In this document: positions 6,650 to 13,519 of the stretch, piece by piece | Position numbering within the stretch: position 1 is the stretch's first letter | How the letters are laid out: each line of letters begins with the position of its first letter | NCBI GenBank assembly: GCA_020217165.1 | Contig: JAIWOE010000073.1 | Span: 1-15,890, forward strand | Direction of reading: 5' to 3' | Source: Desulfovibrio sp. | GTDB lineage: Bacteria > Desulfobacterota > Desulfovibrionia > Desulfovibrionales > Desulfovibrionaceae | DNA length: 15,890 nt | Notes under the pieces: generated by a model | Database searches by the model: none | What the model was told of the DNA's origin: nothing | The model's input: only the letters and a program-made list of their open reading frames with translations | Made by a program: the position numbers and the translations under genes

Positions 6650-8047
6650 TTATCCAAGGCGCACCAGCCGCGCCGCCACTTCCACATGCGGGGTGTGGGG
6701 GAACATGTCCACAGGCTGCACGGCCTGCACTTCGTAGGCCTCGCCCAGGCGGGCCAGATCCCGCGCCAGGGTGGCCGGATTGCAGGACACGGCCACGATG
6801 CGCGCCGGCCGCTCCTTGAGCAGCCAGTCCACCACCGCCGGCTCCATGCCGCCGCGGGGCGGGTCCACCACCACCACATCCGGCGCAAAAGGCGCGCCTT
6901 CCACGCCCCGGCGCAGGTTCACGGCCTTGAAGGACACGGAGACGTCCCCCAGCACGGCCTTGTTGGCGGCGGCGTTCTTCTGGGCATCCCGCACGGCTTC
7001 GGCCGAGGCGTCCATGCCAGCCACGGCCGCGGCGTGCCGGGCCAGCCACAGGGCAATGCCGCCGGAACCGCAGTACAGGTCCAGCACCTTTTCCGTCCCG
7101 GTCAGGCCGGCCATTTCCCGAATGGTTTCGTACAGTTTTACCGCGCCCTGGGTGTTGGTCTGAAAAAATCCGTCCGCCGAGACGTGAAACACCAGGTCCC
7201 CCAGGGGCATGGGCAGCCGCAGGGGTCCGCCGTGACGGCGCAGTTCCTCTCCCTGGGCCAGGGGCACCGGGGACACCCGCACATGATGCACCACCGCCGC
7301 CACACTGGGAAACAATCCCTTGAGCACGCGGGTCAGCTCGGCCACGGCCAGGTCGGCATCCGGATGCCGGGCGGTGATGAGCTGCACGAACATCTGCAGG
7401 GGCAGGCCCTGGGCAGCGTCTGCCTGGCGCAGGGTGCAGAACCGCCAGCAGCCCGTGCGGGTGGTCTCGTCCCAGGCGGCTAGGCCACTCTGGGCCGTCC
7501 AGCGGCGCACCTGGTCCAGCACGGCCATGGCCTCGGGATGCATCAGTTTGCAATGGGTGACGTCGATCACCTCGTGGCTGCCCCGCTTGCGCAGGCCCAG
7601 ATACAAGGGGGTGTGGGAGTTGCCGGGCATGAAGGCGAACTCCATCTTGTTGCGATAGCCGTATTCCAGGGGCGAGGGGATGCACGACGCCACCAGACCG
7701 GCCGCGGCCTTGCCCGTTTCGCCGCCCAGGCGTCCCAGGGCGTCCTGCACCAGCCGGGATTTCCAGACCAGCTGTTCGGCGTAGGCCAGATCCTGCCAGG
7801 TACACCCACCACAGGGTCCGAAGTGCGGACAGGCCGGCTCCACCTGATGTGGCGCGGGGTCCAGCACGGTTACGGCCTCGGCTTCGGCGAAACGTTCCTT
7901 GACCTTGCCCACCAGGGCCTTGACGCGCTGGCCCGGCAGGCCGCGCTCCACAAACACCACCATGCCGCGCTCGGCGTCCCGCGCCACGCCGCGGCCTTGC
8001 AACTCCAGGGAATCAATGGTCAGTTCGACGATGTCGCCAGTGTGCAT
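6650..8047 (-). CDS. rlmD: RlmD/RumA-family 23S rRNA (uracil-C5) methyltransferase
   Basis: This family makes 5-methyluridine in rRNA with S-adenosylmethionine. The order is an N-terminal TRAM RNA-binding domain (residues 1-62), iron-sulfur ligands Cys73, Cys79 and Cys82 (CPHFGPCGGC) with Cys166 (VTHCKLMHP), and the methyltransferase fold with FFQTN (294-298), the SAM motif DLYCGSGG (323-330), DPPRGG (395-400), the SCNPATLARD loop with nucleophile Cys422, and the general base Glu456 (HTPHVEVAARL). The ATG at 8047 has GGGAG 5 bases upstream and gives 465 residues; a longer frame reaching 8143 lacks conserved sequence. The rRNA position methylated (1939 or 747 type) cannot be told with certainty. 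Confidence 0.93.
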   Translation of the reverse strand: MHTGDIVELTIDSLELQGRGVARDAERGMVVFVERGLPGQRVKALVGKVKERFAEAEAVTVLDPAPHQVEPACPHFGPCGGCTWQDLAYAEQLVWKSRLVQDALGRLGGETGKAAAGLVASCIPSPLEYGYRNKMEFAFMPGNSHTPLYLGLRKRGSHEVIDVTHCKLMHPEAMAVLDQVRRWTAQSGLAAWDETTRTGCWRFCTLRQADAAQGLPLQMFVQLITARHPDADLAVAELTRVLKGLFPSVAAVVHHVRVSPVPLAQGEELRRHGGPLRLPMPLGDLVFHVSADGFFQTNTQGAVKLYETIREMAGLTGTEKVLDLYCGSGGIALWLARHAAAVAGMDASAEAVRDAQKNAAANKAVLGDVSVSFKAVNLRRGVEGAPFAPDVVVVDPPRGGMEPAVVDWLLKERPARIVAVSCNPATLARDLARLGEAYEVQAVQPVDMFPHTPHVEVAARLVRLG

Positions 8048-8131
8048 ATCGCTCCCGGGCGGACGGTGCCGCCGCATCTTGAATCTTGACAGAAGGGGAC
8101 ATTCCGGCAAAGATGCCGTCCCAGTCCCTGC

Positions 8132-8149
8132 ATGTGAAACCATTCACGT
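8132..8149. promoter_or_regulatory. CRP/FNR-like palindrome before the membrane miniprotein
   Basis: ATGTGAA-ACCA-TTCACGT is an 18-base inverted repeat with one mismatched pair in seven. It also fits the CRP-type pattern TGTGA-N6-TCACA with one deviation (the last base is G). It lies 41 bases before the ATG at 8190 and 85 bases from the start of the divergent methyltransferase gene. A TTGACA at 8086-8091 with a poor -10 (AAAGAT, 17-base spacer) lies upstream, which would place the palindrome just downstream of the transcription start, suiting repression. Binding is inference from the pattern. Confidence 0.4.
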
Positions 8150-8189
8150 CCACTGCCTTGGGGTGTGGACAGTTCGAGGAGCCTCCATC

Positions 8190-8336
8190 ATGGAAACCCT
8201 GACCGAGCTTTACCACAACATGCTGCAGTCCACCTTTGCCGGCACCCTGGGCGTGCTTGGTATTTTCACGTACATGGGGCTGATTCTTACCACGGCCGTG
8301 TACCGCATTTTCAAGGGCGACCACATGCATCATTAA
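8190..8336 (+). CDS. 48-residue single-pass membrane miniprotein of unknown function
   Basis: The ATG at 8190 follows GAGGAG at 8176-8181 (8-base spacing), a strong ribosome site for such a short gene. Residues 1-15 are polar (METLTELYHNMLQST). Residues 16-39 form one hydrophobic helix with Gly and aromatic residues, followed by a short basic and histidine-rich tail (YRIFKGDHMHH). The layout suggests a bitopic inner-membrane peptide, such as an accessory subunit of a respiratory complex or a small membrane regulator. The C-terminal HMHH could bind metal. The strong ribosome site and the plausible operator upstream support a real gene. No neighbour on the same strand points to a partner. Confidence 0.65.
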   Translation: METLTELYHNMLQSTFAGTLGVLGIFTYMGLILTTAVYRIFKGDHMHH

Positions 8337-8629
8337 GATGCTCCGCATGAGCCCCCCTGGCGCTCCAAAGGCAGGACTCGATATGCCGGATGCTCCCCTT
8401 GAGCCCGTCTCCACCAGCCCGGCGCCGCAGCCGGGATGGCCACGGGATGGCCTCCGGATGATCTGATGCCGCCATCCGTCCGGGCTGCCTTGAGAAAATG
8501 AAGCGGTGAAGTCCGCAGCACGCACTGCATGGCGGCCCTGCCCACGCCCAAGACATTCCCCTCGGACACGAAGAGCCCTGCCCCCACACCGGGCTCTTCG
8601 TGTTCCCTTCAGATGCGCCCCCTCCCCGA
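8337..8629. other. 293-base convergent intergenic region without a supported gene
   Basis: Between the miniprotein stop (8336) and the end of rfbA (8630) I see no convincing coding sequence. A 27-codon frame from ATG 8383 to TGA 8466 has only a weak AGGA and no recognisable content. The region is rich in short GC inverted repeats around 8380-8500 and ends with a clear hairpin at 8567-8602. A small RNA or a long 3' leader could be present, but nothing specific supports either. Confidence 0.4.
8567..8602. terminator. perfect 12-bp hairpin downstream of rfbA and the miniprotein
   Basis: CACGAAGAGCCC (8567-8578) pairs with GGGCTCTTCGTG (8591-8602), loop 12 bases. On the + strand the stem is followed by TTCCCTTC, a mildly pyrimidine-rich tail. 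On the - strand it lies 28 bases after the rfbA stop. Position between convergent genes suggests a terminator for one or both. Confidence 0.55.
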
Positions 8630-9529
8630 CTATTCTTCCTCTTTCCACCACAGGCAGCCTTCCTGATCCTCGGCCACCTGCATCAGATATTTGCCGTACT
8701 CGTTCTTGATCATTTCCTGCGCCAGGGACTTGAGCTGTTCCGCGTTGATGTAGCCCATGCGGAAGGCGATTTCCTCCACCGAGGAGATGCGCGTGCCCTG
8801 CCGGGACTGCACGGCCTGCACGAAGCTGGAGGCCTGATGCAGGCTCTCATGGGTGCCCGTGTCCAGCCAGGCGAAGCCGCGGCCAAGGAACTCCACGGTC
8901 AACTCGCCGCGCTTCAAGTATTCGTTATTCAAATCCGTGATTTCCAGCTCGCCACGGGCCGAGGGCTTGAGCCCCCTGGCCAGCTCCACCACGTGTTCAT
9001 CGTAGAAATAGAGCCCCGTGACGGCAAACTTGCTCTTGGGCTTGGCGGGCTTTTCTTCGATGGACAGCACGCGGCAGTCCGCGTCGAATTCCACCACGCC
9101 GTAGCGTTCGGGATCATTCACCTTGTAGCCGAACACCACACCGCCCTTCTCAATGGTGGTGCAACGGCGCAGCATGGTGGGCAGGCCGTGGCCGTAGAAA
9201 ATGTTGTCCCCCAGCACCAGGCAGGCCTTGTCCCCGGCCAGAAAATCTTCACCTAGCAAGAATGCCTGGGCCAGCCCCTCCGGCTTTGGTTGGACAATAT
9301 AGGTGAGCGACAGGCCAAACTGCGAGCCGTCCCCGAACATGGCCTCGAAACGTGGCAGGTCCACGGGCGTGGAAATAATTGCGATTTCGCGCAATCCCGC
9401 CAGCATGAGCACCGAGAGCGGGTAGTAGATCATGGGCTTGTCGTAGATGGGCAGGAGCTGCTTGCAGACGCCCCGCGTCACCGGATACAGCCGCGTGCCG
9501 GAACCGCCGGCCAGGATGATCCCTTTCAT
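8630..9529 (-). CDS. rfbA: glucose-1-phosphate thymidylyltransferase RfbA/RmlA
   Basis: The enzyme joins glucose-1-phosphate and dTTP to give dTDP-glucose, the first step toward dTDP-L-rhamnose and other deoxysugars of surface polysaccharides. At 299 residues it has normal length. Signature motifs are the nucleotide-binding loop [11 protein letters not shown] (6-16), [17 protein letters not shown] (23-39), PEGLAQAF (83-90) and [10 protein letters not shown] (106-115), with the magnesium-binding aspartate in the last. The ATG at 9529 is chosen over an upstream in-frame ATG at 9556 because AGAGGA lies just before it and the protein then begins MKGIILAGG, as is standard. No rfbB, rfbC or rfbD lies next to it in this window. 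Confidence 0.96.
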   Translation of the reverse strand: MKGIILAGGSGTRLYPVTRGVCKQLLPIYDKPMIYYPLSVLMLAGLREIAIISTPVDLPRFEAMFGDGSQFGLSLTYIVQPKPEGLAQAFLLGEDFLAGDKACLVLGDNIFYGHGLPTMLRRCTTIEKGGVVFGYKVNDPERYGVVEFDADCRVLSIEEKPAKPKSKFAVTGLYFYDEHVVELARGLKPSARGELEITDLNNEYLKRGELTVEFLGRGFAWLDTGTHESLHQASSFVQAVQSRQGTRISSVEEIAFRMGYINAEQLKSLAQEMIKNEYGKYLMQVAEDQEGCLWWKEEE

Positions 9530-9586
9530 AGTTCCTCTGCGCGTTGGTGGTTGCAATCACTGGCAGGCCTGATACCTTGTTTCCCC

Positions 9587-10405
9587 ATGGAAGGAAACCC
9601 CGCCCCCCTGCCTGCCCACGCCCCCCGCCTGCGGTGCCGGCGCGTGCGTGGCGGCGCCATTGATGTGGACGACGTCTTTTTGCTGGCCGACCTTCCCCGC
9701 ACCGGGGCGGACCTGCTGGCCATGTCCCCAGTCCCGCCCCTGCCCGTGGGCAGCCTGTGGGGGGATGGGGCCACGCCCTGGCTGCAGGTGCTGGGCCATG
9801 TGCTGCTGCCAGCCTGCGCGCCCCATGCCTGCCGCGGCTGGTGGTGTCGCTGTCTGGATCCCACGCCGTTTTTCCATGAGCAGGAAGTGGAAGGCTGCCT
9901 CTGGAAGACTGGCCTCTCCCTGGCCTGGATCACCCTCAGCGACAAGGGCGCCGCCGGCCAGCGCGAGGACAAGGGCGGCCCCCTCATCGAAGAGATCGCT
10001 CGGGCTCATATTTCCCTGTGCCATGCGGCGGGATTTCTTTTGCCCGATGATCCCAGGGCCCTCAAGGCCCTCGTCACGGACCTGGCCCTGACCCAGGGCT
10101 ACGACCTGGTGTGCACCACCGGCGGCACCGGCCTCTCCCCGCGAGACACCACCCCGGAAGCCACCCTGGCCGTTATTGAACGCCGGCTGCCCGGCTTTGA
10201 ACAGGCCATGATGCAGACCAGCCTGGCCAAGACGCCCACGGGCGCCCTTTCCCGCGCCGTGGTGGGCACCCTGGGCAATGCCATTGTCATCAACCTGCCC
10301 GGCAGCCCCAAGGCCATCCGCGAAAACTTCGCCGCCATCCTGCCGGCCCTGCCCCATGCCCTGGCCAAACTGCAGGGCGACCCGGCCGACTGCGCTGCCC
10401 ATTAA
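9587..10405 (+). CDS. MogA/MoaB-type molybdopterin adenylyltransferase with an unassigned N-terminal domain
   Basis: The C-terminal part (about residues 108-265) is a MogA-like domain that activates molybdopterin with ATP before molybdenum or tungsten insertion. Motifs are LSDKGAAGQREDKGGP (117-132), TTGGTGLSPRDTTPEAT (177-193) and NLPGSPKA (236-243). Free-standing MogA/MoaB proteins are about 160-195 residues; this one is 272. The first 107 residues are extra, with several cysteines (Cys17, 77, 82, 87, 89, 104) and tryptophans, and I do not recognise them. No ribosome site precedes the ATG at 9587, so the start is uncertain. It is divergent from rfbA by 57 bases and is followed 21 bases later by a prenyltransferase gene. 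Confidence 0.88.
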   Translation: MEGNPAPLPAHAPRLRCRRVRGGAIDVDDVFLLADLPRTGADLLAMSPVPPLPVGSLWGDGATPWLQVLGHVLLPACAPHACRGWWCRCLDPTPFFHEQEVEGCLWKTGLSLAWITLSDKGAAGQREDKGGPLIEEIARAHISLCHAAGFLLPDDPRALKALVTDLALTQGYDLVCTTGGTGLSPRDTTPEATLAVIERRLPGFEQAMMQTSLAKTPTGALSRAVVGTLGNAIVINLPGSPKAIRENFAAILPALPHALAKLQGDPADCAAH

Positions 10406-10426
10406 CATCTATCCCATTCATTTTCC

Positions 10427-11290
10427 ATGAAGAACATCCTTCCCGCCGTCGTGGTGCTCTGCCGCATGGTCAAGATTGAGCATTCCGTGTTCGCCCTTCC
10501 CTTCGCCTACCTGGGGGCCTTTGTGGCCGCCGGAGGCTGGCCGGGCTGGCAGCCCTTTGCCCTGCTGACCATCGCCATGGTGGCCGTGCGGTCCTTTGCC
10601 ATGGCCTGCAACCGGCTGGTGGACCTGCCCTATGACCGCGAAAACCCGCGCACCAAGGGCCGCCCCCTGGTGACCGGCGAGATTACCCCGGCCCAGACCC
10701 GGTTGTTTCTGCTGGCCACGGCCCTGGTGTTTGTGGCGGCCTGCGCCGGCCTGAACCGCCTGTGCCTCCTGCTGGCCCCGGTGGCCCTGGCCCTTTCCGT
10801 GTTGTACAGCTACACCAAGCGGTTCACCTGGCTGTGTCACTTCGTGCTGGGGCTGGTCATCGGTCTGGCGCCATCGGCGGGCTGGATTGCCGTACAGCCG
10901 TCGTATTCCATGCCGCCGGCGTTGTGGTCCCTGGGGGTATTGTTCTGGGTGGCGGGCTTTGACCTGTTGTACGCCTGCCAGGATGTGGAGTTTGACCGTC
11001 GCATGGGCCTGCACTCCCTGCCTGCGGCCTTGGGCATTCCCGTCACCCTGGCCGTGTCCACCTTCAGCCATGTGACGGCGGCCTTGTTCTTCCTGCTGGC
11101 CGGCTGGGGCGCGTTCCTGGCCTGGCCCTATTTTGCGGCCTGGGGCCTGTGCACGGTGCTGCTGCTGTGGGAACACACCCTGGTGAAGGCCGACGACCTC
11201 TCTCGCCTGACCCTGGCCTTCTTCACCCTGAACGGCGTCATCGCCATGGTGCTGTTTGCGGGAGCCCTGTGGTCCCTGCTGCAGGCGTAG
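10427..11290 (+). CDS. mqnP: UbiA-family prenyltransferase, probably menaquinone (futalosine-route) MqnP
   Basis: An integral membrane enzyme that attaches a polyprenyl chain to an aromatic acid. The first Asp-rich motif is NRLVDLPYDRENPRTKGRPL (62-81, with Asp66 and Asp70), and the second is YACQDVEFDRRMGLHSLP (182-199, with Asp186 and Asp190). Both resemble the MqnP branch of UbiA more than ubiquinone-type enzymes. About eight hydrophobic segments fill the rest of the 287 residues. MqnP acts on 6-amino-deoxyfutalosine-pathway naphthoate intermediates; the assignment to that route, rather than 4-hydroxybenzoate, is inference and fits an anaerobe that uses menaquinone. The ATG at 10427 has no clear ribosome site; ATG 10466 is an alternative that keeps the whole conserved core. 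It lies 21 bases after the mog-like gene and probably shares its transcript. Confidence 0.85.
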   Translation: MKNILPAVVVLCRMVKIEHSVFALPFAYLGAFVAAGGWPGWQPFALLTIAMVAVRSFAMACNRLVDLPYDRENPRTKGRPLVTGEITPAQTRLFLLATALVFVAACAGLNRLCLLLAPVALALSVLYSYTKRFTWLCHFVLGLVIGLAPSAGWIAVQPSYSMPPALWSLGVLFWVAGFDLLYACQDVEFDRRMGLHSLPAALGIPVTLAVSTFSHVTAALFFLLAGWGAFLAWPYFAAWGLCTVLLLWEHTLVKADDLSRLTLAFFTLNGVIAMVLFAGALWSLLQA

Positions 11291-11391
11291 CGCGCCTGCC
11301 CGACGCAAGACGGCGTGTTTGTTCGCAAGCCTCGCGCAGCCGGCAGCCCGGTGTGGCATTCCGAGGACTCCCCTAGTGTTGGGATGAAGCT

Positions 11392-12621
11392 CTAACCCAG
11401 CACCTCCAGCTGGCGCAGTTCTTCCTGCCGCTGCTGTGCGGACTGCCCGGATTTCGCGGATGGTGAGGATGATACGCCACCGCGCTTGACCTTGCGATAG
11501 GTCTCAAAGGTGTGCCGGGCCACCATCACCATGTCGTGCAACGACGGCAGCGTCCCCAGGAGCCCCCGGCGATCCGGCCCCCGCTGGGGCAGGGATTGGG
11601 CATCGCCCATGATATCCAGGTACACATCCGCAGCCGTGGCGCCAACCCCGGCCTTGACCAGGGAATCGGCCAGCCTGCGCGCCGTATCGCGGGGCTTGGG
11701 GGTGAAGCAGCAGGCGCGGCGGGCCGTATCATACACCATGGCCGGGCGCTTGGTGCGGCGCAGGGTCTGCACCATCAACCCTGCCGCCACATCCAATTCC
11801 TCATCTCGCACGCACGCCTCGGCCACGGCGCAGGCCGGGTCCATCTGCGGCCCGTGCTGGCGCAGGGGTGCCAGCATGGCCCAGGCATCATAATGGTTAC
11901 CGGCCCTGGCCAGGGCCTTGGCGCCTTCCTGCAGGTGGTGCCGCACCTTGTCCGGCCGTCCCTGTTCCTTCCATTCCCGGGCCAACTGCCGATGCTGCGC
12001 CGCAGGGCACGGCGCCCTCTCGCCACCGCGGGAGGCGGGGGCAGGCGTGAAGGCCCGCTCTATCTCTTCCTGAATGGATTCCAGCGCCGTCAGCTTGCCC
12101 GCAAAGGCCTCCTCGGAGCAGGCCTGGCTGGTGAGGGCGTCCAGTATGTCCTGGGCCAGCACCGGCGCGCGCTGCACGGCCCGCAGGCTTTCCCGCAGCA
12201 AGGCTTCTGGGGCGTAGGGCCGCAGGCAGAAGCCGGAGCATCCCGCGGCCATGGCCTGCAACACCACGGCGGACCGGCCGCTGGTGGAAAGGGCCACCAC
12301 CGGCGTCACGGCCAGGCGAGGGTGCAGCCGGATGAGGCGGACGAATTCCAGACCACTCATCTCGCGGCATTCCTCATCCACCAGCACCAGATCCGCACCG
12401 TATTCCGCCAGATGGCGGGCGGCCTCCAGCCCGGAGGCCATCCAGCGCGGCTGCGGCAGTCCCAGGCTGCGCAGTACCTTGGCATCCATGCGGGCGTGGG
12501 TTTCCGCCTTGGAGACACACAGAATGCGCGCATTTGCCGGCAAGGCGCCCCGGGCGGCATGGGTCGCGGGGGCGGCGTTGGCAGGGGCAGGCTGGGCGGC
12601 ATGGAGGGATGGTGCGGGCAT
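11392..12621 (-). CDS. degenerate receiver-domain protein with helical C-terminal region
   Basis: 409 residues from the ATG at 12621, which has AGGAG 8 bases upstream. After an Ala/Pro-rich head (1-30), residues 31-149 follow the response-regulator receiver pattern: ILCVSK strand, DLVLVDEECREMSGLEFV with a candidate phospho-acceptor Asp82, PVVALSTSG with Ser/Thr, and FCLRPYAPEALL. The acidic pair that binds magnesium at the first strand is missing (SKAE), and the invariant lysine is Arg134, so normal phosphorylation is doubtful. Residues 150-390 are mostly helical with TPR-like stretches (EWKEQGRPDKVRHHLQEGAKAL; NHYDAWAMLAPLRQHG), and the tail is Ser/Gln-rich. No DNA-binding or enzyme output domain is seen. 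It probably works by protein contact. A sigma-28-like promoter precedes it. Confidence 0.8.
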   Translation of the reverse strand: MPAPSLHAAQPAPANAAPATHAARGALPANARILCVSKAETHARMDAKVLRSLGLPQPRWMASGLEAARHLAEYGADLVLVDEECREMSGLEFVRLIRLHPRLAVTPVVALSTSGRSAVVLQAMAAGCSGFCLRPYAPEALLRESLRAVQRAPVLAQDILDALTSQACSEEAFAGKLTALESIQEEIERAFTPAPASRGGERAPCPAAQHRQLAREWKEQGRPDKVRHHLQEGAKALARAGNHYDAWAMLAPLRQHGPQMDPACAVAEACVRDEELDVAAGLMVQTLRRTKRPAMVYDTARRACCFTPKPRDTARRLADSLVKAGVGATAADVYLDIMGDAQSLPQRGPDRRGLLGTLPSLHDMVMVARHTFETYRKVKRGGVSSSPSAKSGQSAQQRQEELRQLEVLG

Positions 12622-12659
12622 GGTGGACACTCCTGGGAAGACGATGTGTATCATCCTGT

Positions 12660-12686
12660 TCATCGTCCAAGTTGGCCAAGAGTTTA
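12660..12686 (-). promoter_or_regulatory. sigma-28 (FliA)-like promoter before the receiver-domain gene
   Basis: Reading on the - strand, TAAACTCT (12686-12679), exactly 11 bases, then GACGATGA (12667-12660). This compares with the FliA consensus TAAAGTTT-N11-GCCGATAA with 6 of 8 matches in each half and correct spacing. The predicted transcription start near 12652 leaves a leader of about 30 bases that contains the AGGAG site. This is pattern matching by eye in a 278-base gap and may be chance. Confidence 0.35.
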
Positions 12687-12857
12687 GAGACAGCCTGGAT
12701 CGAATCCGCAGCAGGCCTCCCATTGTCGTCTCGCTTCCGTCATGCACCGCGCCGACCGCCTTGGCTGATGCAAAAAACAGCATGATCCCGTGGACATTGT
12801 CTCCCCGGCAAAGACATCCACCTTTTCTTTCCCCGCCATGGTCCTGTAACAACGCAA

Positions 12858-12866
12858 TGCTATAAG
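12858..12866 (+). promoter_or_regulatory. extended -10 promoter for the DksA-like gene
   Basis: TGCTATAAG fits the extended -10 pattern TGnTATAAT with one deviation and lies 33 bases before the ATG at 12900. No good -35 hexamer sits 17 bases upstream, which is tolerable for extended -10 promoters. The ribosome site GAGGAGG at 12885-12891 follows with 8-base spacing. Confidence 0.45.
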
Positions 12867-12899
12867 GCCGTATCCATTTTCATCGAGGAGGATCATGTC

Positions 12900-13238
12900 A
12901 TGACGCATTCCCATCTCCATGAAATCCGCTCCTGGCTGGAAACCCACCTGGCCCGCCTGGAGTCCGAACGGTACGATTTGGAAGTGGAATCCTGCGCCGA
13001 CGAGAACGAATTCGCCTCCCAGGTTGCCGAGGCCCACATCAAAGTGGCCGTTCGCGAGCGGGTTTCCCAGCAGGTGCGGGAGATCCAGACCGCCCTGCGC
13101 CGCCTGGACAACAGCGACTTCGGCTGCTGCGAGGAGTGCGGCTGCGAGATTGGCGTGGCCCGACTCAAGGCGCGGCCCACGGCCACCCTGTGCGTGGATT
13201 GCCAGACCGAGCGCGAAAGCCAGGCCGCCGGCTTTTAG
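12900..13238 (+). CDS. small DksA/TraR-type zinc-finger protein
   Basis: DksA-family proteins enter the secondary channel of RNA polymerase and adjust promoter activity, often with ppGpp. This protein has 112 residues, shorter than classical DksA (about 150) and longer than TraR. Residues 1-70 form a predicted coiled coil; at its turn DENEFA (34-39) resembles the DxxDxA tip motif, with Glu for the second Asp. The zinc finger is complete with four cysteines, Cys77/Cys80 (CEEC) and Cys98/Cys101 (CVDC), separated by GCEIGVARLKARPTATL, very close to the DksA signature. The ATG at 12900 is fixed by GAGGAGG; an out-of-frame ATG five bases earlier is not used. Whether it acts like DksA cannot be decided from sequence. 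Confidence 0.88.
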   Translation: MTHSHLHEIRSWLETHLARLESERYDLEVESCADENEFASQVAEAHIKVAVRERVSQQVREIQTALRRLDNSDFGCCEECGCEIGVARLKARPTATLCVDCQTERESQAAGF

Positions 13239-13389
13239 GGTAAGGGAGCCCGGGGCCGCCTTGCCGTCGGCCCTGCGCAGGCTGCCTGATGGCCTGCCCG
13301 CCTTGCCCTGCGCAGGCCGGGCAGTGCTCCAATTCTTGTGCCCCCGGCACGTCCGGGGGTGAAGTCATATTTTTACGTGTTTGCGCAGT

Positions 13390-13421
13390 CGCCCCGGGCA
13401 GTCCCCGGGGCGTGTTGTTTT
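13390..13421 (+). terminator. intrinsic terminator downstream of the DksA-like gene
   Basis: CGCCCCGGG (13390-13398) pairs with CCCGGGGCG (13404-13412), a perfect 9-bp stem with a 5-base CAGTC loop. TGTTGTTTT follows directly (13413-13421). Together with the hairpin at 13341-13359 it forms a double terminator before the promoter of the next gene. Confidence 0.7.
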
Positions 13422-13446
13422 GGCCAGCTTTTTTCCCTCCCCCCCC

Positions 13447-13479
13447 TTGACGACGACACTGGAAATGATACTATATAAG
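13447..13479 (+). promoter_or_regulatory. sigma-70-type promoter for the 113-residue unknown gene
   Basis: TTGACG at 13447-13452 matches the -35 consensus in five of six bases. An AT-rich stretch ATACTATATAAG (13468-13479) supplies the -10; TACTAT at 13469-13474 gives a 16-base spacer, and the overlapping TATATA at 13472 gives 19. The sequence stands out as AT-rich in a GC-rich setting. The leader to the ATG at 13520 would be about 40 bases and contains GAGGAGGG. Confidence 0.6.
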
Positions 13480-13519
13480 AAAGATTCCGATCACCTTTCC
13501 ATTCCCGAGGAGGGCCACC

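Larger units (their letters stand above)
13239..13519 (+). other. 281-base intergenic region with repeats, hairpins and a promoter
   Basis: No gene is seen. The region holds two copies of the self-complementary decamer CCTGCGCAGG (13272-13281 and 13307-13316, 35 bases apart), a 7-bp hairpin at 13341-13359 followed by a T-run at 13371-13375, a second stronger terminator at 13390-13421, and a promoter from 13447 for the next gene. The tandem hairpins make read-through from the DksA-like gene unlikely. Confidence 0.6.

Noticed and set aside
6006..7805. A 599-codon open frame on the - strand covering part of the methyltransferase gene and the protease remnant
   Set aside because: It overlaps the verified methyltransferase in another frame and yields low-complexity Gly/Arg/Ala-rich sequence. 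It is a shadow of high GC.
8086..8114. TTGACA followed at 17 bases by AAAGAT as promoter of the miniprotein
   Set aside because: The -35 is perfect but the -10 matches only three of six bases, so I mention it in context and do not list it as a separate promoter.
8383..8466. A 27-codon frame with a weak AGGA in the gap after the miniprotein
   Set aside because: The product is Pro-rich without structure, and the ribosome site is poor. There is not enough support for a gene.
11512..12687. A 391-codon frame on the + strand opposite the receiver-domain gene
   Set aside because: The - strand frame has a ribosome site, a promoter-like element and receiver-domain motifs; the + strand frame has none and is His/Gly-rich noise.
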